NCBI GenBank assembly: GCA_033030425.1
Contig: JAUFSD010000013.1
Location: 124,001 to 188,000 of the forward strand
Reading direction: 5' to 3'
Source: Verpa conica
Lineage: Eukaryota > Ascomycota > Pezizomycetes > Pezizales > Morchellaceae
Length of the DNA stretch: 64,000 nt
The position numbers and the translations under genes were made by a program. Under the pieces are notes generated by a model, which saw only the letters and a program-made list of their open reading frames with translations, did no database searches and was not told where the DNA came from. Positions 25,591 to 35,895 of the stretch are shown here, one piece after another (the first letter of the stretch is position 1; the number at the start of each line of letters is the position of its first letter).

Positions 25591-26264
25591 TAGGTAAAGC
25601 ACGATAAAGCAAAGGCATTGGCTCTTAAGTGTGGCACAAGAGAGATTCAAGCCTGTGGGCACCAAGTTCTTGTTGAAGCGAAAAGAATATGTAATTTATA
25701 TTTATTACATTTCACGAAGAAAAAGAAAGAACGAGGAGGGGTGAGCCCCTTCTTGTAGTCCATTTATGGACACCTGTCATCAACTACTAGTACATACTAG
25801 CTCAATTGCTAGTGTAATCACAATCGTTTGGCTCAAAAGTTCTCAGTATTTTGCGTGCATACCCGGTACAGCCATACTGCATAATCTGGCAAGAGAATCC
25901 TTAGATGAGATTTAAGCTTGAATAGACAACATTGAAAACAATCAAGGCAGCCGCCGAGACATTACACTTCATACTATAGTTACCTAGTTTAGTGAGCTAA
26001 ATATCTGGAACATAGGGGGAAATGTTGTCGCTAAAAGGGTGCCTCCTATTGGCTGTAGGGTTCTCCTTTTTTTCAAACTTCTTACCTGGCCCAGGTATGT
26101 ATTCAGCCTCCTTTCTTTGTGTGTAGGAGTATATAGGCTCGCTTGGTGCCTAGAGAGAAACCCTTCTACCTCCCGTGCTTGTAGGAATAATAACATCACA
26201 CAATCCTTTTATCGAGGTTGGTTACTCTACGGGACCCATCTTCATATTTGCTGACTCTCTATTC
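25591..26264. other. Intergenic, upstream of secreted protein gene
   Basis: No gene seen. This should hold the promoter of the 26283 gene, but I see no distinctive element. Confidence 0.4.
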
Positions 26265-26282
26265 ATGCAGAAAATTCCCACA

Positions 26283-27363
26283 ATGGCCACTCAAACGAAA
26301 TCTTCCTACGTGCTGGGATTAGTGGTTTGTCTTTGCAATGTTTTGGTGGTCCAAGGCCTTTGGATGGGGCCGATGCCAGCGGCAGGTGGACTAGTTGAGC
26401 GGGCAGGTCTTAATTGTAACCCCGGTTACGTTGCTTGTGGGGACTCGGAGTGCGTCCTGGAGAGCAGGTGTTGCAACATTGCTGCTGGTTGTAAGTGTAT
26501 CCCTTTTTTAGGTTGCGAATCTTCATTATAGTATCAGCGACTGACTTCAATCTTTTTCAAAATAGGGTCCTGCATTGAAGGAGAATGCTATACTGTATCT
26601 AGCACTGCGGATTGCCATGCGTACGTTTTTAAAAGACAGGAATAAAGGTATGAGCTATAACTAACCTTTTCGTAGTGTATCCGCCCGAGCGCCATCAACA
26701 GTTAGGGAATGCTACGATTATACAGCTAGAGGTTGTACAGCTAGTGTCGGGTGTTACAAATGGTACATATGGCACCTAAGCATTTTTTTCCGTTACATTG
26801 TCACTAACCTATGAACCTAATATGATAGTGCCTCAGAATCCCCTTACTGTTACACCATAGTTGAGCAAGGCGCAGCCCAGACCTGGAGATACTGCCAGAC
26901 CACGCCTGGTACCCTTGTTATCACTCTTACACCAACCACCCCTACTCTTAATGCAATAGCGTCTAGCACATCTATCACCACGACTGCCCCCTCAAACACT
27001 GCTATACCCTCCACAAAAATACCCTCCACGAACATACCCTCCACGAATACCATCATACCCTCCACAAGCACCACCACACCCTCTACGAACAACCCCTCAG
27101 TGGACAATGGCCTATCAAAAAGTGCTATTATTGGAGTCGTAGTTGGTGTTGTGGTTGGTGTGCTCATTTTGGTAGTAGTCTTATGCAAAATACTCAAGGG
27201 AAAGATGTCGAGAGAAACAGAACCGCTACACTCTATTGTTCTCATAGAATCGCACCGCCGTAATACCGTCCTAGAACCGTCGCCCCCTACTACTACTTCC
27301 CCAGAACTGTTGGCCCCTACTCGGCAAAATAGTCTGATCCGTCCGAGCCTAGATATCAGTTAA
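26283..27363 (+). CDS. Secreted/type I membrane Cys-rich protein
   Basis: Four exons (26283-26490, 26566-26620, 26676-26762, 26829-27363), all with canonical GT-AG sites and consistent phases, give 294 aa. An in-frame ATG at 26265 is an alternative start; 26283 has the better context (A at -3, G at +4). Order of parts: signal peptide (VLGLVVCLCNVLVVQG); Cys-rich ectodomain with CNPGYVACGDSECVLESRCC, then SCIEGECYT, then ECYDYTARGCTASVGCYK; a Thr/Ser/Pro-rich stalk with repeated PSTNIPST-like units, likely O-glycosylated; a transmembrane helix (IIGVVVGVVVGVLILVVVL); and a basic then Ser/Pro-rich cytosolic tail of about 60 residues. This layout resembles fungal surface sensors or wall-anchored effectors. 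No specific family recognised. Confidence 0.75.
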
Positions 27364-27756
27364 GGAAATTTATCTAATTAACATAATGAAAACGAGGTAA
27401 AATCTGCTGGTAGCAGTACCGTGTTGGGTACTTGGTAGTTTTATGGTTGGGGGGTTTCTATCTAAAAGAAGGGCGGGTTAGTTCTGTGTGTATATATTTC
27501 TATTTGGATTTTGGGATGGTTTTGAGTATCAAGATCGAATGGCCCTTGTAGGAAAGATTTGAACCTCGGCCTACTGAACCCGGGATTCCCAACTTCCTCG
27601 CACATCTCCGCAAATCTATTCGAGTATATTTATGCTCATGCATTAATTAATAACTTGGAATTTAATAGCCACATCACCAAAACACCATCAAAAACTCTCT
27701 AGTAAATAGGCCCTAATTGTGGTTAAGACTAATTAATATTTACTTGAAGTGCCAAC
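27364..27756. other. Intergenic, LINE target region
   Basis: No gene. A minus-strand stretch near 27550-27620 carries a B-box-like GGTTCAAATC but no complete tRNA fold. Confidence 0.4.
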
Positions 27757-27774
27757 TATATACCATGGGATTCA
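27757..27774. repeat. LINE target-site duplication, left copy
   Basis: TATATACCATGGGATTCA is identical to 32892-32909 after the poly(A) tail. Confidence 0.9.
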
Positions 27775-27876
27775 TCCTCCATCCCCTCTATTTTCTCAGT
27801 TTTTGAAATTCAACACCAAAATTTTGCGTGGCAACCGTTTTTCCCCACCAAACTTACAAACATCCCAGGCTTCACA

Positions 27877-29367
27877 ATGCCAAGCCTTGACCCCGCTCTC
27901 TCAGAAATCTATGACAACCTACAAACTGGTCTCATAGACCACGAAATAGGCATGCCAAACTCCTCTCTTATCTCCGCCACGGTCGCCAACGCCATGAATG
28001 ACGACAACACTTCCCCCATGGAGAAGCTACTCCTTACCCTTCTCTGCTCCACCTTCAAGGTCGCGGCCCAGGCTAAACATGCCGCCCTGGAACTCTCCCA
28101 TCAACTTGATACAATCTCCGCCGCAGTCGATGACATTCAGACAAAGACTCGGTACGCCTCCAACCACCCCCCCACCAGCGTGTATGACCGCTTCGAGAGG
28201 CTCGAAGCCATCGTCAAAAACATTAAGAACTCGGCCTCCTCTCCCCCTGCAATCTTTCCCCATCAAAGAACGCACCCAAATCCTTCCCCCCCTGCCGGCC
28301 CCTCCTACCAGAGCCCACCCGCCAAACCTTCCCCCAAGCCGGTCACTGTCACCGAAAAGATGTCGTATGTAGACGCAGCTAAGTCAGCTGCCAATACTAC
28401 CCCTAAAAAGACTACTAGCCCTCGCACCAAGCAGCCAAAGGTTACGGAGGATAAGCCCAAGACCCTTCCCACCGCCCAGCGAAGGTTCTTCTCGTCTAGA
28501 CAGACCCCCTCACCCCTCAAAGACTCCGAATCCCTCGTCCAACGCCTTCCCGCTCTCCTAGGCCAGTTCCTCGCAAAAGGAGGACAAGTTGCCCCAGTTA
28601 CCTCCCTCACAGTCTCCGTCAACCAACGCGGAGCTGTCTCAGTCACGGCCCCCCCAACAGTCCCAGCCTCCACATACGCCCCCTTCTTCGAAGGACTCAC
28701 CGCCATTCTCAACCAAACGGTCAACGAACCCTCAAACCCATTTCAGTTGTTCAAACAAGCCCCCACCACCTGCGATGTAGCCGTTAGAGGCATCCCGCTA
28801 GGCGAGTTCCCAGATCTCACCCATCTCAAGAAATCCTTCCCCGAAGCAGTGAAACTCGCAACAGGCATCACCCCCCTTGACACCCGGTTCCTCACTGCCG
28901 ACGACACCACCCGCAACTCCCAAAAGTTCTCAACAGTTGTCATCACTGTCACTGCTGAGGAAGCAGCCATCATTGGCACTACCATCAGACTTTTTTCGCG
29001 CCCCCGCCACTGCTCCGTCATGTGGTCAGCATCCAAAGCCACCCTCTGCCGCAACTGCTACAAGTTTGGGCACCCAACCAAAGGGTGCAAACAAAAAGAG
29101 CCGACCTGCCCCATCTGTTCCCTTGGTCACACCAGGGACAAACACCAGTGTGCCGTTACCACCTGCCCTGGCCACGTCCGCCCAAAACCCAACTGCTGCG
29201 TCGCCTCCCCCTCCAAGTGCGTCAACTGCGGAGGAAACCACACAGCAAACTTTTCGAAGTGCCCCTACCGCATTTCCATCATCAACAAACTCAGAGAAGG
29301 GCCCACCCCGGAGGCCCAACCCTCTTCAGAAGCCACCGAGGAAGTGGCCATGAACGATACCAATTAA
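27877..29367 (+). CDS. LINE ORF1, gag-like nucleic-acid-binding protein
   Basis: 496 aa. The N terminus is helical, then comes a Pro/Ser/Lys-rich linker (about residues 125-220), a globular middle, and three zinc knuckles at the C terminus: CRNCYKFGHPTKGC (CX2CX4HX4C, about residues 391-404), CPICSLGHTRDKHQC, and CVNCGGNHTANFSKC (about 447-461). This triple-knuckle ending is typical of ORF1 proteins of fungal and animal non-LTR elements. They bind element RNA and form the RNP. The stop TAA is followed immediately by the ORF2 ATG in the same frame. Confidence 0.9.
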   Translation: MPSLDPALSEIYDNLQTGLIDHEIGMPNSSLISATVANAMNDDNTSPMEKLLLTLLCSTFKVAAQAKHAALELSHQLDTISAAVDDIQTKTRYASNHPPTSVYDRFERLEAIVKNIKNSASSPPAIFPHQRTHPNPSPPAGPSYQSPPAKPSPKPVTVTEKMSYVDAAKSAANTTPKKTTSPRTKQPKVTEDKPKTLPTAQRRFFSSRQTPSPLKDSESLVQRLPALLGQFLAKGGQVAPVTSLTVSVNQRGAVSVTAPPTVPASTYAPFFEGLTAILNQTVNEPSNPFQLFKQAPTTCDVAVRGIPLGEFPDLTHLKKSFPEAVKLATGITPLDTRFLTADDTTRNSQKFSTVVITVTAEEAAIIGTTIRLFSRPRHCSVMWSASKATLCRNCYKFGHPTKGCKQKEPTCPICSLGHTRDKHQCAVTTCPGHVRPKPNCCVASPSKCVNCGGNHTANFSKCPYRISIINKLREGPTPEAQPSSEATEEVAMNDTN

Positions 29368-32300
29368 ATGTTTAGTGCGCCTACTAAACACAACCCTTCA
29401 CTTAACATCATTCAACACAACTGCGCCGGGAGCAACAATGTGTTTCTTTCTCTATTTTCAAATCCAGTAGTTCACTCAGCACAGGTTATAGCTGTGCAGG
29501 AACCCCCTTTGTTTAACCGTTCCCCCCTAACTGCCCCAAATTTTGCTTTGTTCAAGCCCACACCTACTCTTCAAACAGACAAGGTCTCAGTCTGCTTTTA
29601 TATTAATCTTTCCTTTTTGGATAAGAACTCTGTGACCCAGTCCCTCTCACACCGAGGAGACCTAGTTCTTATTACGCTACACCTTGCAACCTCAAATCAC
29701 TCGTTTTCCTCTTTAACACTTGTTAATGTTTACAATAGACAGGTGTCTGATTTTATCAGATCTGTTCCCCCCCACATGGCCTTTCCGGCCTTATCCACTC
29801 CTACCGTTGTGGTCGGAGATTTTAATATTCACTCCCCTACCGCGGATCCCCTGCGAAAGTTCTCCTCTACAGAACTAAATCTTTCCACTCCTTACTTTAG
29901 GCTGGCCAATCAACTTGGCTTCTCACTCATTAACACCCCTGGAAAATTTACTCGAATTTCCCCAGACCCAAGAAAACGACATAGTGTTATCGATTTTACT
30001 TGGGCGAATCAATCCGCAACCCAGTTAATCTCGAAGTGGCTCATCCCACCAGTCGCCTCAGGCTCGGACCACAGAGTTATACTCTGTCAGCTTGTCCCCC
30101 CTGACTCCGACTTCACTCCCTATAACACTCCCAACTGGTCCCTTGTTAACTGGGACCTTATTACTCCTCAATTAAGTCAATTTCAGCTGTCTCCAGATCT
30201 TTCCAACCTGGACAGCTGGTTTGACGATTCTTTTAATCAACTTTATAACACACTCCTTTTACATACTCCCACAAAAAAGATCTCGTCATGGTCAAAACCC
30301 TGGTGGAGCCCCAATTTGTCCCAGTTAAGGTCTATTTATCACAGCGTCCACAAGTCCTACCGCAAAGGACTCTCCCCCTCATTTGAGCTTAAAGCGGCCA
30401 AAAACGCCTACTTTAATGCTATTAAAAAGGCCAAACGTGATCACTGGAATGCGTTTGTGTCTAATGCCTCCCCTTCCGACATGTGGCGCCTTAAGAAGAC
30501 AGCCACCAGATCCGAGGATCGGATTCCCTCCATTCCCAACTCCCCCACTCCTCAAATTCTAAATGAAAATTTAGTAAAAGCGTTCTTTCCCCCAAGGCCT
30601 GACACCGGCTCTCCCCTTCCCTTACGACACCATAACGTCCCTGTTATTACACCTGAAGAAATTCAAGCTGTTCTTCGTAAAACCTCCAATCTTTCGGCAC
30701 CGGGCCCCAACTCCATTCCTTACTCAGTATGGAAAGGAGTCCATAGAATTAATCCCACAGTCATTTCCAGAATTCTTACCCCTCTTTTAAAATACGGTTA
30801 TCACCCGCTCTCTCTTAAAAAGGCAAATGGGGTAGTCCTAGCCAAGCCAGGCAAAGATGACTACTCAGCCACCTCTTCCTATCGAATAATTGTGCTCCTC
30901 CAGACATTTTCAAAAATTTTGGAGAAAGTAGTTACTCTCAGGCTGGCGAAAATAGCTAAAGCTACCGGCCTAGTCCACCCTCACCAGTGTGGCTCAGTTG
31001 CAGGCCTCTCCACTTCGGACGCCACCACAGTCTTTTACAACGAAATTAGAGCTATGCAACTAGCCAAACTTAAAGTATCCACTCTTTTTTTAGATATTAA
31101 AGGCGGCTTTGATAATGTGGTCAAACACACTCTGGCCTCCATCCTTACTTCACAATCCGTTCCCTCCTACATGGTTAACTGGATTCTTTCCTTTTTATCC
31201 GATCGCTGGGTTACCTTTCTTTACAAAGGCTCCCCCAAGTTAGCTGTTCCCGTTCAAGTGGGAGTCCCCCAAGGATCCCCTATCTCTCCTTTATTGTTTG
31301 TTATTTACGTTAGCGTTTTACATCACCTGGAACCATCACCAGGCATCACTCTTTCATACGTTGACGACTTTGCCATTACGGTCGCCTCCCCCACAGTGGA
31401 GGAAAACATTCTCTTACTTCAAGAAAATTACTATCGTCTTAAAAATGACGCAGCCCCCCGTAACGTGTCCTTTTCAGTTGCTAAAACTGAACTAATGCAC
31501 TGGCGCACACCCAGAGATAAGTCACCTATCTCACACCTCCCTGTCCGTATTGACGCCCACACTTTTTACCCAAAACCAATTGTCCGGTGGGTCGGCTACT
31601 GGTTCTCACCCTCATTTAACCCAAACGATCATTTTTTAAGAAGATTGGCCTCAGCCCAAGCTTCTTTTGGCATCCTTCGCAGATTTTCCTCACCCGGAAA
31701 AGGGCTCTCCTCAAGTAATTGCAGGAAGCTAGCCACCCTCGCCATCCGCCCTATGCTCACCTATGGAGCCACTCTTTTCACCCCCACCTCAGCCCTAAAA
31801 GAAATGGAAGTCTTTTGGAACTCCGTTCTCAGATGGGCCCTCGGATGCTTTAGAGCAACCAATCTACACGCTCTATGGGCGGAGGCCTCAGCCCCCCCAC
31901 TAGTACTTTACCTTCATTACCTTAAAATTAAACACGCCATCAGAGTCGCAACGGCCCATCCTCTTAACAACCCAGTTACGGCCCGGTTTGACCCATCCTT
32001 TCCAACCATCTCACCCGAACGGTGCTACTCACACTCCGAACTCCTCAAAGGCCTTCCCAATCCTCCCAAAAAGTGGAACTCGGTTGCTAAAGCAGGGGTC
32101 AATCACCTGCCTATCGAGTTCCTGGGCTCCCTCATCCAACCATTACTAGGCTCCAATCTCAGTCACAAAAGCTACTCGGTAGCTATTAAACAACAACTTC
32201 TAAAGAACTGGGAGGTTCTCTACCCCCCACCTACTTACTACAAATATGGCTGCTCTCTTACAACACCATATTTTATGTCCCTGCACAAATATCAATCTTC

Positions 32301-32637
32301 GCGCCTCCACCAGATGCGGGTGGAGAAAAGTTACCTAAACGCCCACAAGTCGTGGATAAATCTTCACACAACCGACATCTGTCCTAGATGTTCTTCCTAT
32401 CCTGAAACCACAGAGCACGTGCTTTTGCAGTGCCCCGCCCTTATCACATCCCGAAACTCTCTGCTGCCCAACGTTAACTCCCTTAACGAAATTTGGAGTT
32501 CCGAAACTCTTTCACTACTTGTTGGGACGTTTGTCGTCCAGAACAAGATAAATTTTCCAAAAAAAGCACTTCCTTCACCAGTGCCATCCCCCTCCACCAT
32601 GTCCTCCCTCACCTCCATTACTTACTCCGAATCATAA
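29368..32637 (+). CDS. LINE ORF2, endonuclease-reverse transcriptase
   Basis: 1089 aa. The N-terminal APE-type endonuclease shows N13/N18 (NIIQHNCAG), E45 (VQEPP), GDFN near 150 and SDH near 232, all expected for target nicking. The reverse transcriptase shows LDIKGGFDNV (near 574), VPQGSPISPLLF (near 634) and the catalytic YVDD (about 664-667). The usual YRPI block is YRIIVLL here. The C terminus carries CPRC-X8-H-X4-C (about 1005-1020), the zinc knuckle common to L1/Tad/I-type ORF2. No RNase H motif was found between RT and knuckle. The frame is fully open. Translation probably depends on reinitiation or readthrough at the single TAA separating it from ORF1. Confidence 0.93.
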   Translation: MFSAPTKHNPSLNIIQHNCAGSNNVFLSLFSNPVVHSAQVIAVQEPPLFNRSPLTAPNFALFKPTPTLQTDKVSVCFYINLSFLDKNSVTQSLSHRGDLVLITLHLATSNHSFSSLTLVNVYNRQVSDFIRSVPPHMAFPALSTPTVVVGDFNIHSPTADPLRKFSSTELNLSTPYFRLANQLGFSLINTPGKFTRISPDPRKRHSVIDFTWANQSATQLISKWLIPPVASGSDHRVILCQLVPPDSDFTPYNTPNWSLVNWDLITPQLSQFQLSPDLSNLDSWFDDSFNQLYNTLLLHTPTKKISSWSKPWWSPNLSQLRSIYHSVHKSYRKGLSPSFELKAAKNAYFNAIKKAKRDHWNAFVSNASPSDMWRLKKTATRSEDRIPSIPNSPTPQILNENLVKAFFPPRPDTGSPLPLRHHNVPVITPEEIQAVLRKTSNLSAPGPNSIPYSVWKGVHRINPTVISRILTPLLKYGYHPLSLKKANGVVLAKPGKDDYSATSSYRIIVLLQTFSKILEKVVTLRLAKIAKATGLVHPHQCGSVAGLSTSDATTVFYNEIRAMQLAKLKVSTLFLDIKGGFDNVVKHTLASILTSQSVPSYMVNWILSFLSDRWVTFLYKGSPKLAVPVQVGVPQGSPISPLLFVIYVSVLHHLEPSPGITLSYVDDFAITVASPTVEENILLLQENYYRLKNDAAPRNVSFSVAKTELMHWRTPRDKSPISHLPVRIDAHTFYPKPIVRWVGYWFSPSFNPNDHFLRRLASAQASFGILRRFSSPGKGLSSSNCRKLATLAIRPMLTYGATLFTPTSALKEMEVFWNSVLRWALGCFRATNLHALWAEASAPPLVLYLHYLKIKHAIRVATAHPLNNPVTARFDPSFPTISPERCYSHSELLKGLPNPPKKWNSVAKAGVNHLPIEFLGSLIQPLLGSNLSHKSYSVAIKQQLLKNWEVLYPPPTYYKYGCSLTTPYFMSLHKYQSSRLHQMRVEKSYLNAHKSWINLHTTDICPRCSSYPETTEHVLLQCPALITSRNSLLPNVNSLNEIWSSETLSLLVGTFVVQNKINFPKKALPSPVPSPSTMSSLTSITYSES

Positions 32638-32891
32638 GGAGCCAACAATTTTACCAAGCCCGTGTATAACGGCAAAAGACAATAAGTCACCAGAAGAAAG
32701 ACAGAAACGTGCAGTGCATTTTATTTGTTAAACTTTTCTTTGTGTTAATTTTATAAGTTTGGAATTTTGAAAGGGGACGCGCTTTATTTTTAGGAAGGGG
32801 AAGGGTTCTTTTTAGGTCATAGTTTATACTGCATACCAGATTTTGTACCCAGAATAATAAAATCACTTGATATAAAAAAAAAAAAAAAAAA

Positions 32892-32909
32892 TATATACCA
32901 TGGGATTCA
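32892..32909. repeat. LINE target-site duplication, right copy
   Basis: Exact copy of 27757-27774, directly after the poly(A). Confidence 0.9.
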
Positions 32910-33840
32910 CACTAGTTTTCTTATTGCTATTGTACGACTATGCTTATTTTGATGGTTGTAGCCCCATCTCGAGTTGTTAATCAACGTGCGGTACACCAAG
33001 AAAGTGATTTAGGCCTAGGCATAGAAATATACGCCCAACCACGTTCTACCTCGCCCCGTTAGACCCCTCAGTGCCCCTCCATGCCCTACTTAGGTTGTTC
33101 CCCCCAGTTCCCGCTGCCGTGCAGGGCCCACAAACGAGACGAGTATTGGAGATATTGTATGGTGACAAAAATAACTGCTCCAACAACTCATCTCTACCTT
33201 TAAAACCCAATAAACTAATTAAATAAAAAAGAGAAATTTACACACATAACCAAATAAAATTACTAGGAACCTCTCTATGCCAAGGGAGAATGTTAAAGTT
33301 CAAAAAGCTGTAACTTGATGAATTCTTGACCTGGTAGAGGGGTGCATAGTTGTAGGAATTGACAAGTCTTTTTGTGACTTGTAATAAAGTAGGCATGGCA
33401 ATAGGAATGCAATGTACTACTTGGGAATTTCCATTCACAAGGTCTTTAGTAGCTAGAGACCATCAGAAAGGAACGGAACTACACCCAGCTACTTCCTAGC
33501 GCGGGCGAGTGAGGCGTGCAAAACACAAATCGGGGGCCGTGTTGGTGGCATATTCAGCCACCTTAGGCTTGGCGCGCTAGCATGTATTTAGGCCCATACG
33601 GCTCTCCCACCTTGTAGTGAGAGGATCATACTACTCAGACTTCACAGGCCGGGGCAAATAGTCCCTGGCTGAGATCCCACGCCCATTGCACCATAGGGAG
33701 TCTCCTAGGTGGTATCCACACTTCTATATTACCTCACACCTCGAGAGTAGTAGTTGACCGGGAAGCGAGGAGGACTAGGAAGCGACAACCCACCACCCAA
33801 TTTGGAGAATTTGTATGAAGAGATGAAAAATACCTCTGTA
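32910..33840. other. Intergenic
   Basis: No gene or clear inverted repeat recognised. Confidence 0.4.
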
Positions 33841-34139
33841 CTCGCTGAAAAATAAAGTCTGTCACTTTGGGCACGAGCCGCAACGGAGTCCCCACACCAA
33901 AAAGTGAAGTACTCACACAATATCCTCAACAACCCAAGTAGTATATCTTAATGATCATATTCTATTAGGAGTCCTATTCCTACCATACCTCAGCTTCCTC
34001 TCCCAAGCCCCCTATAGTTCTTTTCTATTCCCCGCACCTCTAGTAGCTATAAACTCAGACTAATGTAGGTAGTTCACTTTTTGGTGTGGGACTCCGTTGC
34101 GGCTCGTACCCAAAGTGACAGACTTTATTTCTCAGCGAG
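33841..34139. mobile_element. TA-flanked TIR element, family 5 (299 bp)
   Basis: Inverted repeats of about 75 bp at both ends. The left starts CTCGCTGAAAAATAAAGTCT and the right ends with the complement of CTCGCTGAGAAATAAAGTCT. The flanking TA is at 33839-33840 and 34140-34141. The inner arm includes CGCAACGGAGTCCCCACACC. The terminal AAATAAAGTCTG motif is shared with the elements at 45389 and 49454. No transposase. Confidence 0.8.
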
Positions 34140-34144
34140 TACTA

Positions 34145-34607
34145 AAATCGCGGTCGTTTAGTGACGGGACACAAGCCGGTTACCACCAAAATTGAGTGTT
34201 TTCACCCCATCTCTTCAACCATTCAGTGCCAGAAATAACTCAGGATATTTTGGGGTATACTATATTTGCTTATGGGATTTCCAAATATATAGTCAGAATT
34301 TTATTTAGACATGATTTGTTAGAGCTATACTATCCTAAAGGGTGTGAGGTTGGTTGCATTGCCAAATCCTCACCAAAATCAGGCCAAAATTGGTGAAAAT
34401 TGTAATTTCTCAGTGCTGGCAACTCAAGATAACTTGAGTTCTTAACCAAATTTGATTTATTAAACTCAAGAAAAATATATAGTAGATATAAGGGGTATCT
34501 ATACTTTCTAACAGATTTTCATGAGTATTGGGGGTTTTCTTTCCTGTTAACTATTTGGCCTTTTTGGTGTGTTTGGCTCGTGTCCCGTTACTAAGCGACC
34601 GCGATTT
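34145..34607. mobile_element. TA-flanked TIR element, family 6 (463 bp)
   Basis: Terminal inverted repeats of about 33 bp (AAATCGCGGTCGTTTAGTGA at the left, complement of AAATCGCGGTCGCTTAGTAA at the right), including GACGGGACAC/GTGTCCCGT. TA lies at 34143-34144 and 34608-34609. It starts three bases after the previous element's TA. The inner sequence is AT-rich with no transposase. Confidence 0.75.
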
Positions 34608-34609
34608 TA

Positions 34610-35483
34610 TCAGCAAAAAAGGGTCCTTACCCGGGAGTACTAGTGGTACGCCCTAGATATACCGCTTCTCCCCGCACTCCCCGCACTCCCGACTCTCCCA
34701 CACCCTGTCCCGTCCCGTACTCCCACCGCGACCTAACACCAGCACGATACCACTCTCAGTACTCCCGTACACCTTCTTTCAAATCTGCTCTGATAGAGCT
34801 CCCAATACGCCAGTACAATACCACGCCCAGTGCTCCTGATACTATCCCATGGGTCGTAACGCGTTCTGCCCAAAAAGCCGTGGGAATTTTGGGAACAAGT
34901 TAGCACAGCCGTCACAAGACTTAAAATTTTTAGAAATTTGTAAGGCCTCTATCACTAGCAAAAGAAATTTTCCACTAACTCAGAATTTTTTTAGAAGGTT
35001 TATTTTGTGAGTATTGTTATGCTTGGTATAGCCTTAGCGGGATTTTTGCTACCTTTTTAAAAAAAAGTGGGAATCTATAATCTTCTCCTGTAGATGAACC
35101 ACAAAAATGGGGTATCTGTACTAGAAAGAATAGATAGAATAGTTAATCTATATAAAAAAAACTAGCTCTCTAGGTAACTTGAGGCTATAGCAGCCTAAAA
35201 AGGCCGACTTCACAGGGCGGTTTTGGCTATTGCTACGTTCTCAAAGCTGCAACAGCAGGTATATCTGGCATGCTCATAGATTTTTACATCTCCTAACTGT
35301 ATCTAGACAATGAATTTTTTGAGTGCTAGAGAAAAATTTGAAATTGTCTCTAGATTATGGACTTATTCACTGTACAAACCTATCAGGGGCATAGGGGGCT
35401 ACTGGGGTGTGGTTTGCTACCAAAAAACAGTGGTTAAAAATTAGCACGTTTCTACGATCCATGGGACACCGCCCTCCCGGTGC
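34610..35483. other. Intergenic
   Basis: The first 200 bp are rich in CCGCACTCC/CCGTACTCC-type motifs. The rest is AT-rich. No gene recognised. Confidence 0.4.
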
Positions 35484-35485
35484 TA

Positions 35486-35655
35486 CAGTCGTTCACCCGG
35501 TGACGACGAGTACCGCCTGGCGACGAACAGGGGTCATATCTAGTATAATGTAAGCAAAGAAAAAAGCCAAGCTGAGGAGATACTTTGTCGCCTATTGGCT
35601 CCAAACCCCCTTGTTCGTTGCCAGACGGTACTCGTCGTCACCGGGTGAACGACTG
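35486..35655. mobile_element. TA-flanked TIR element, family 7 (170 bp)
   Basis: Near-perfect 48-bp inverted repeats (CAGTCGTTCACCCGGTGACG at the left end; mirrored at 35620-35655). TA lies on both sides (35484-35485, 35656-35657). The loop is about 75 bp. Confidence 0.8.
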
Positions 35656-35662
35656 TACACTA

Positions 35663-35893
35663 CTTGTAGTTGTCAAGCGTTTCCGGAACAGGGTGACTGG
35701 GAACGCCATGTCGCCCACTGAGATCCATCAAGTGCACAAGGCTTGAGGCAGCAATAGGTTGAATTTTAAGGAAAGAAAGATAATCCTTGGTTTTAACCAA
35801 TAATAAAATCACATAAACTCACAATGTGAGCTTGTGAGGTAGGCATGCCGCTCTCCCCATTACCATATTCCGGAAACGCTTGACGACTACGAG
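35663..35893. mobile_element. TA-flanked TIR element, family 8 (231 bp)
   Basis: Terminal inverted repeats CTTGTAGTTGTCAAGCGTTT and complement of CTCGTAGTCGTCAAGCGTTT, extended to about 27 bp. TA lies at 35661-35662 and 35894-35895. Only 5 bp separate the flanking TA dinucleotides of this element and the previous one. Confidence 0.8.
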
Positions 35894-35895
35894 TA

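Larger units (their letters stand above)
27775..32891 (+). mobile_element. Complete non-LTR retrotransposon (LINE)
   Basis: 5.1 kb, bounded by a perfect 18-bp target duplication. It has a short 5' leader (about 100 nt), ORF1, ORF2, a 3' UTR of about 240 nt with an AATAAA-like signal (32855 region) and 18 A's (32874-32891). Both ORFs are open, the duplication is perfect and the tail is present, which indicates a recent insertion of a possibly active copy. Composition is C-rich on the sense strand, unlike neighbouring genes. No RNase H domain is recognised. Confidence 0.93.

Noticed and set aside
27545..27625. Possible tRNA on the minus strand (B-box-like GGTTCAAATC)
   Set aside because: T-stem pairs poorly and no matching acceptor strand or A box was found.
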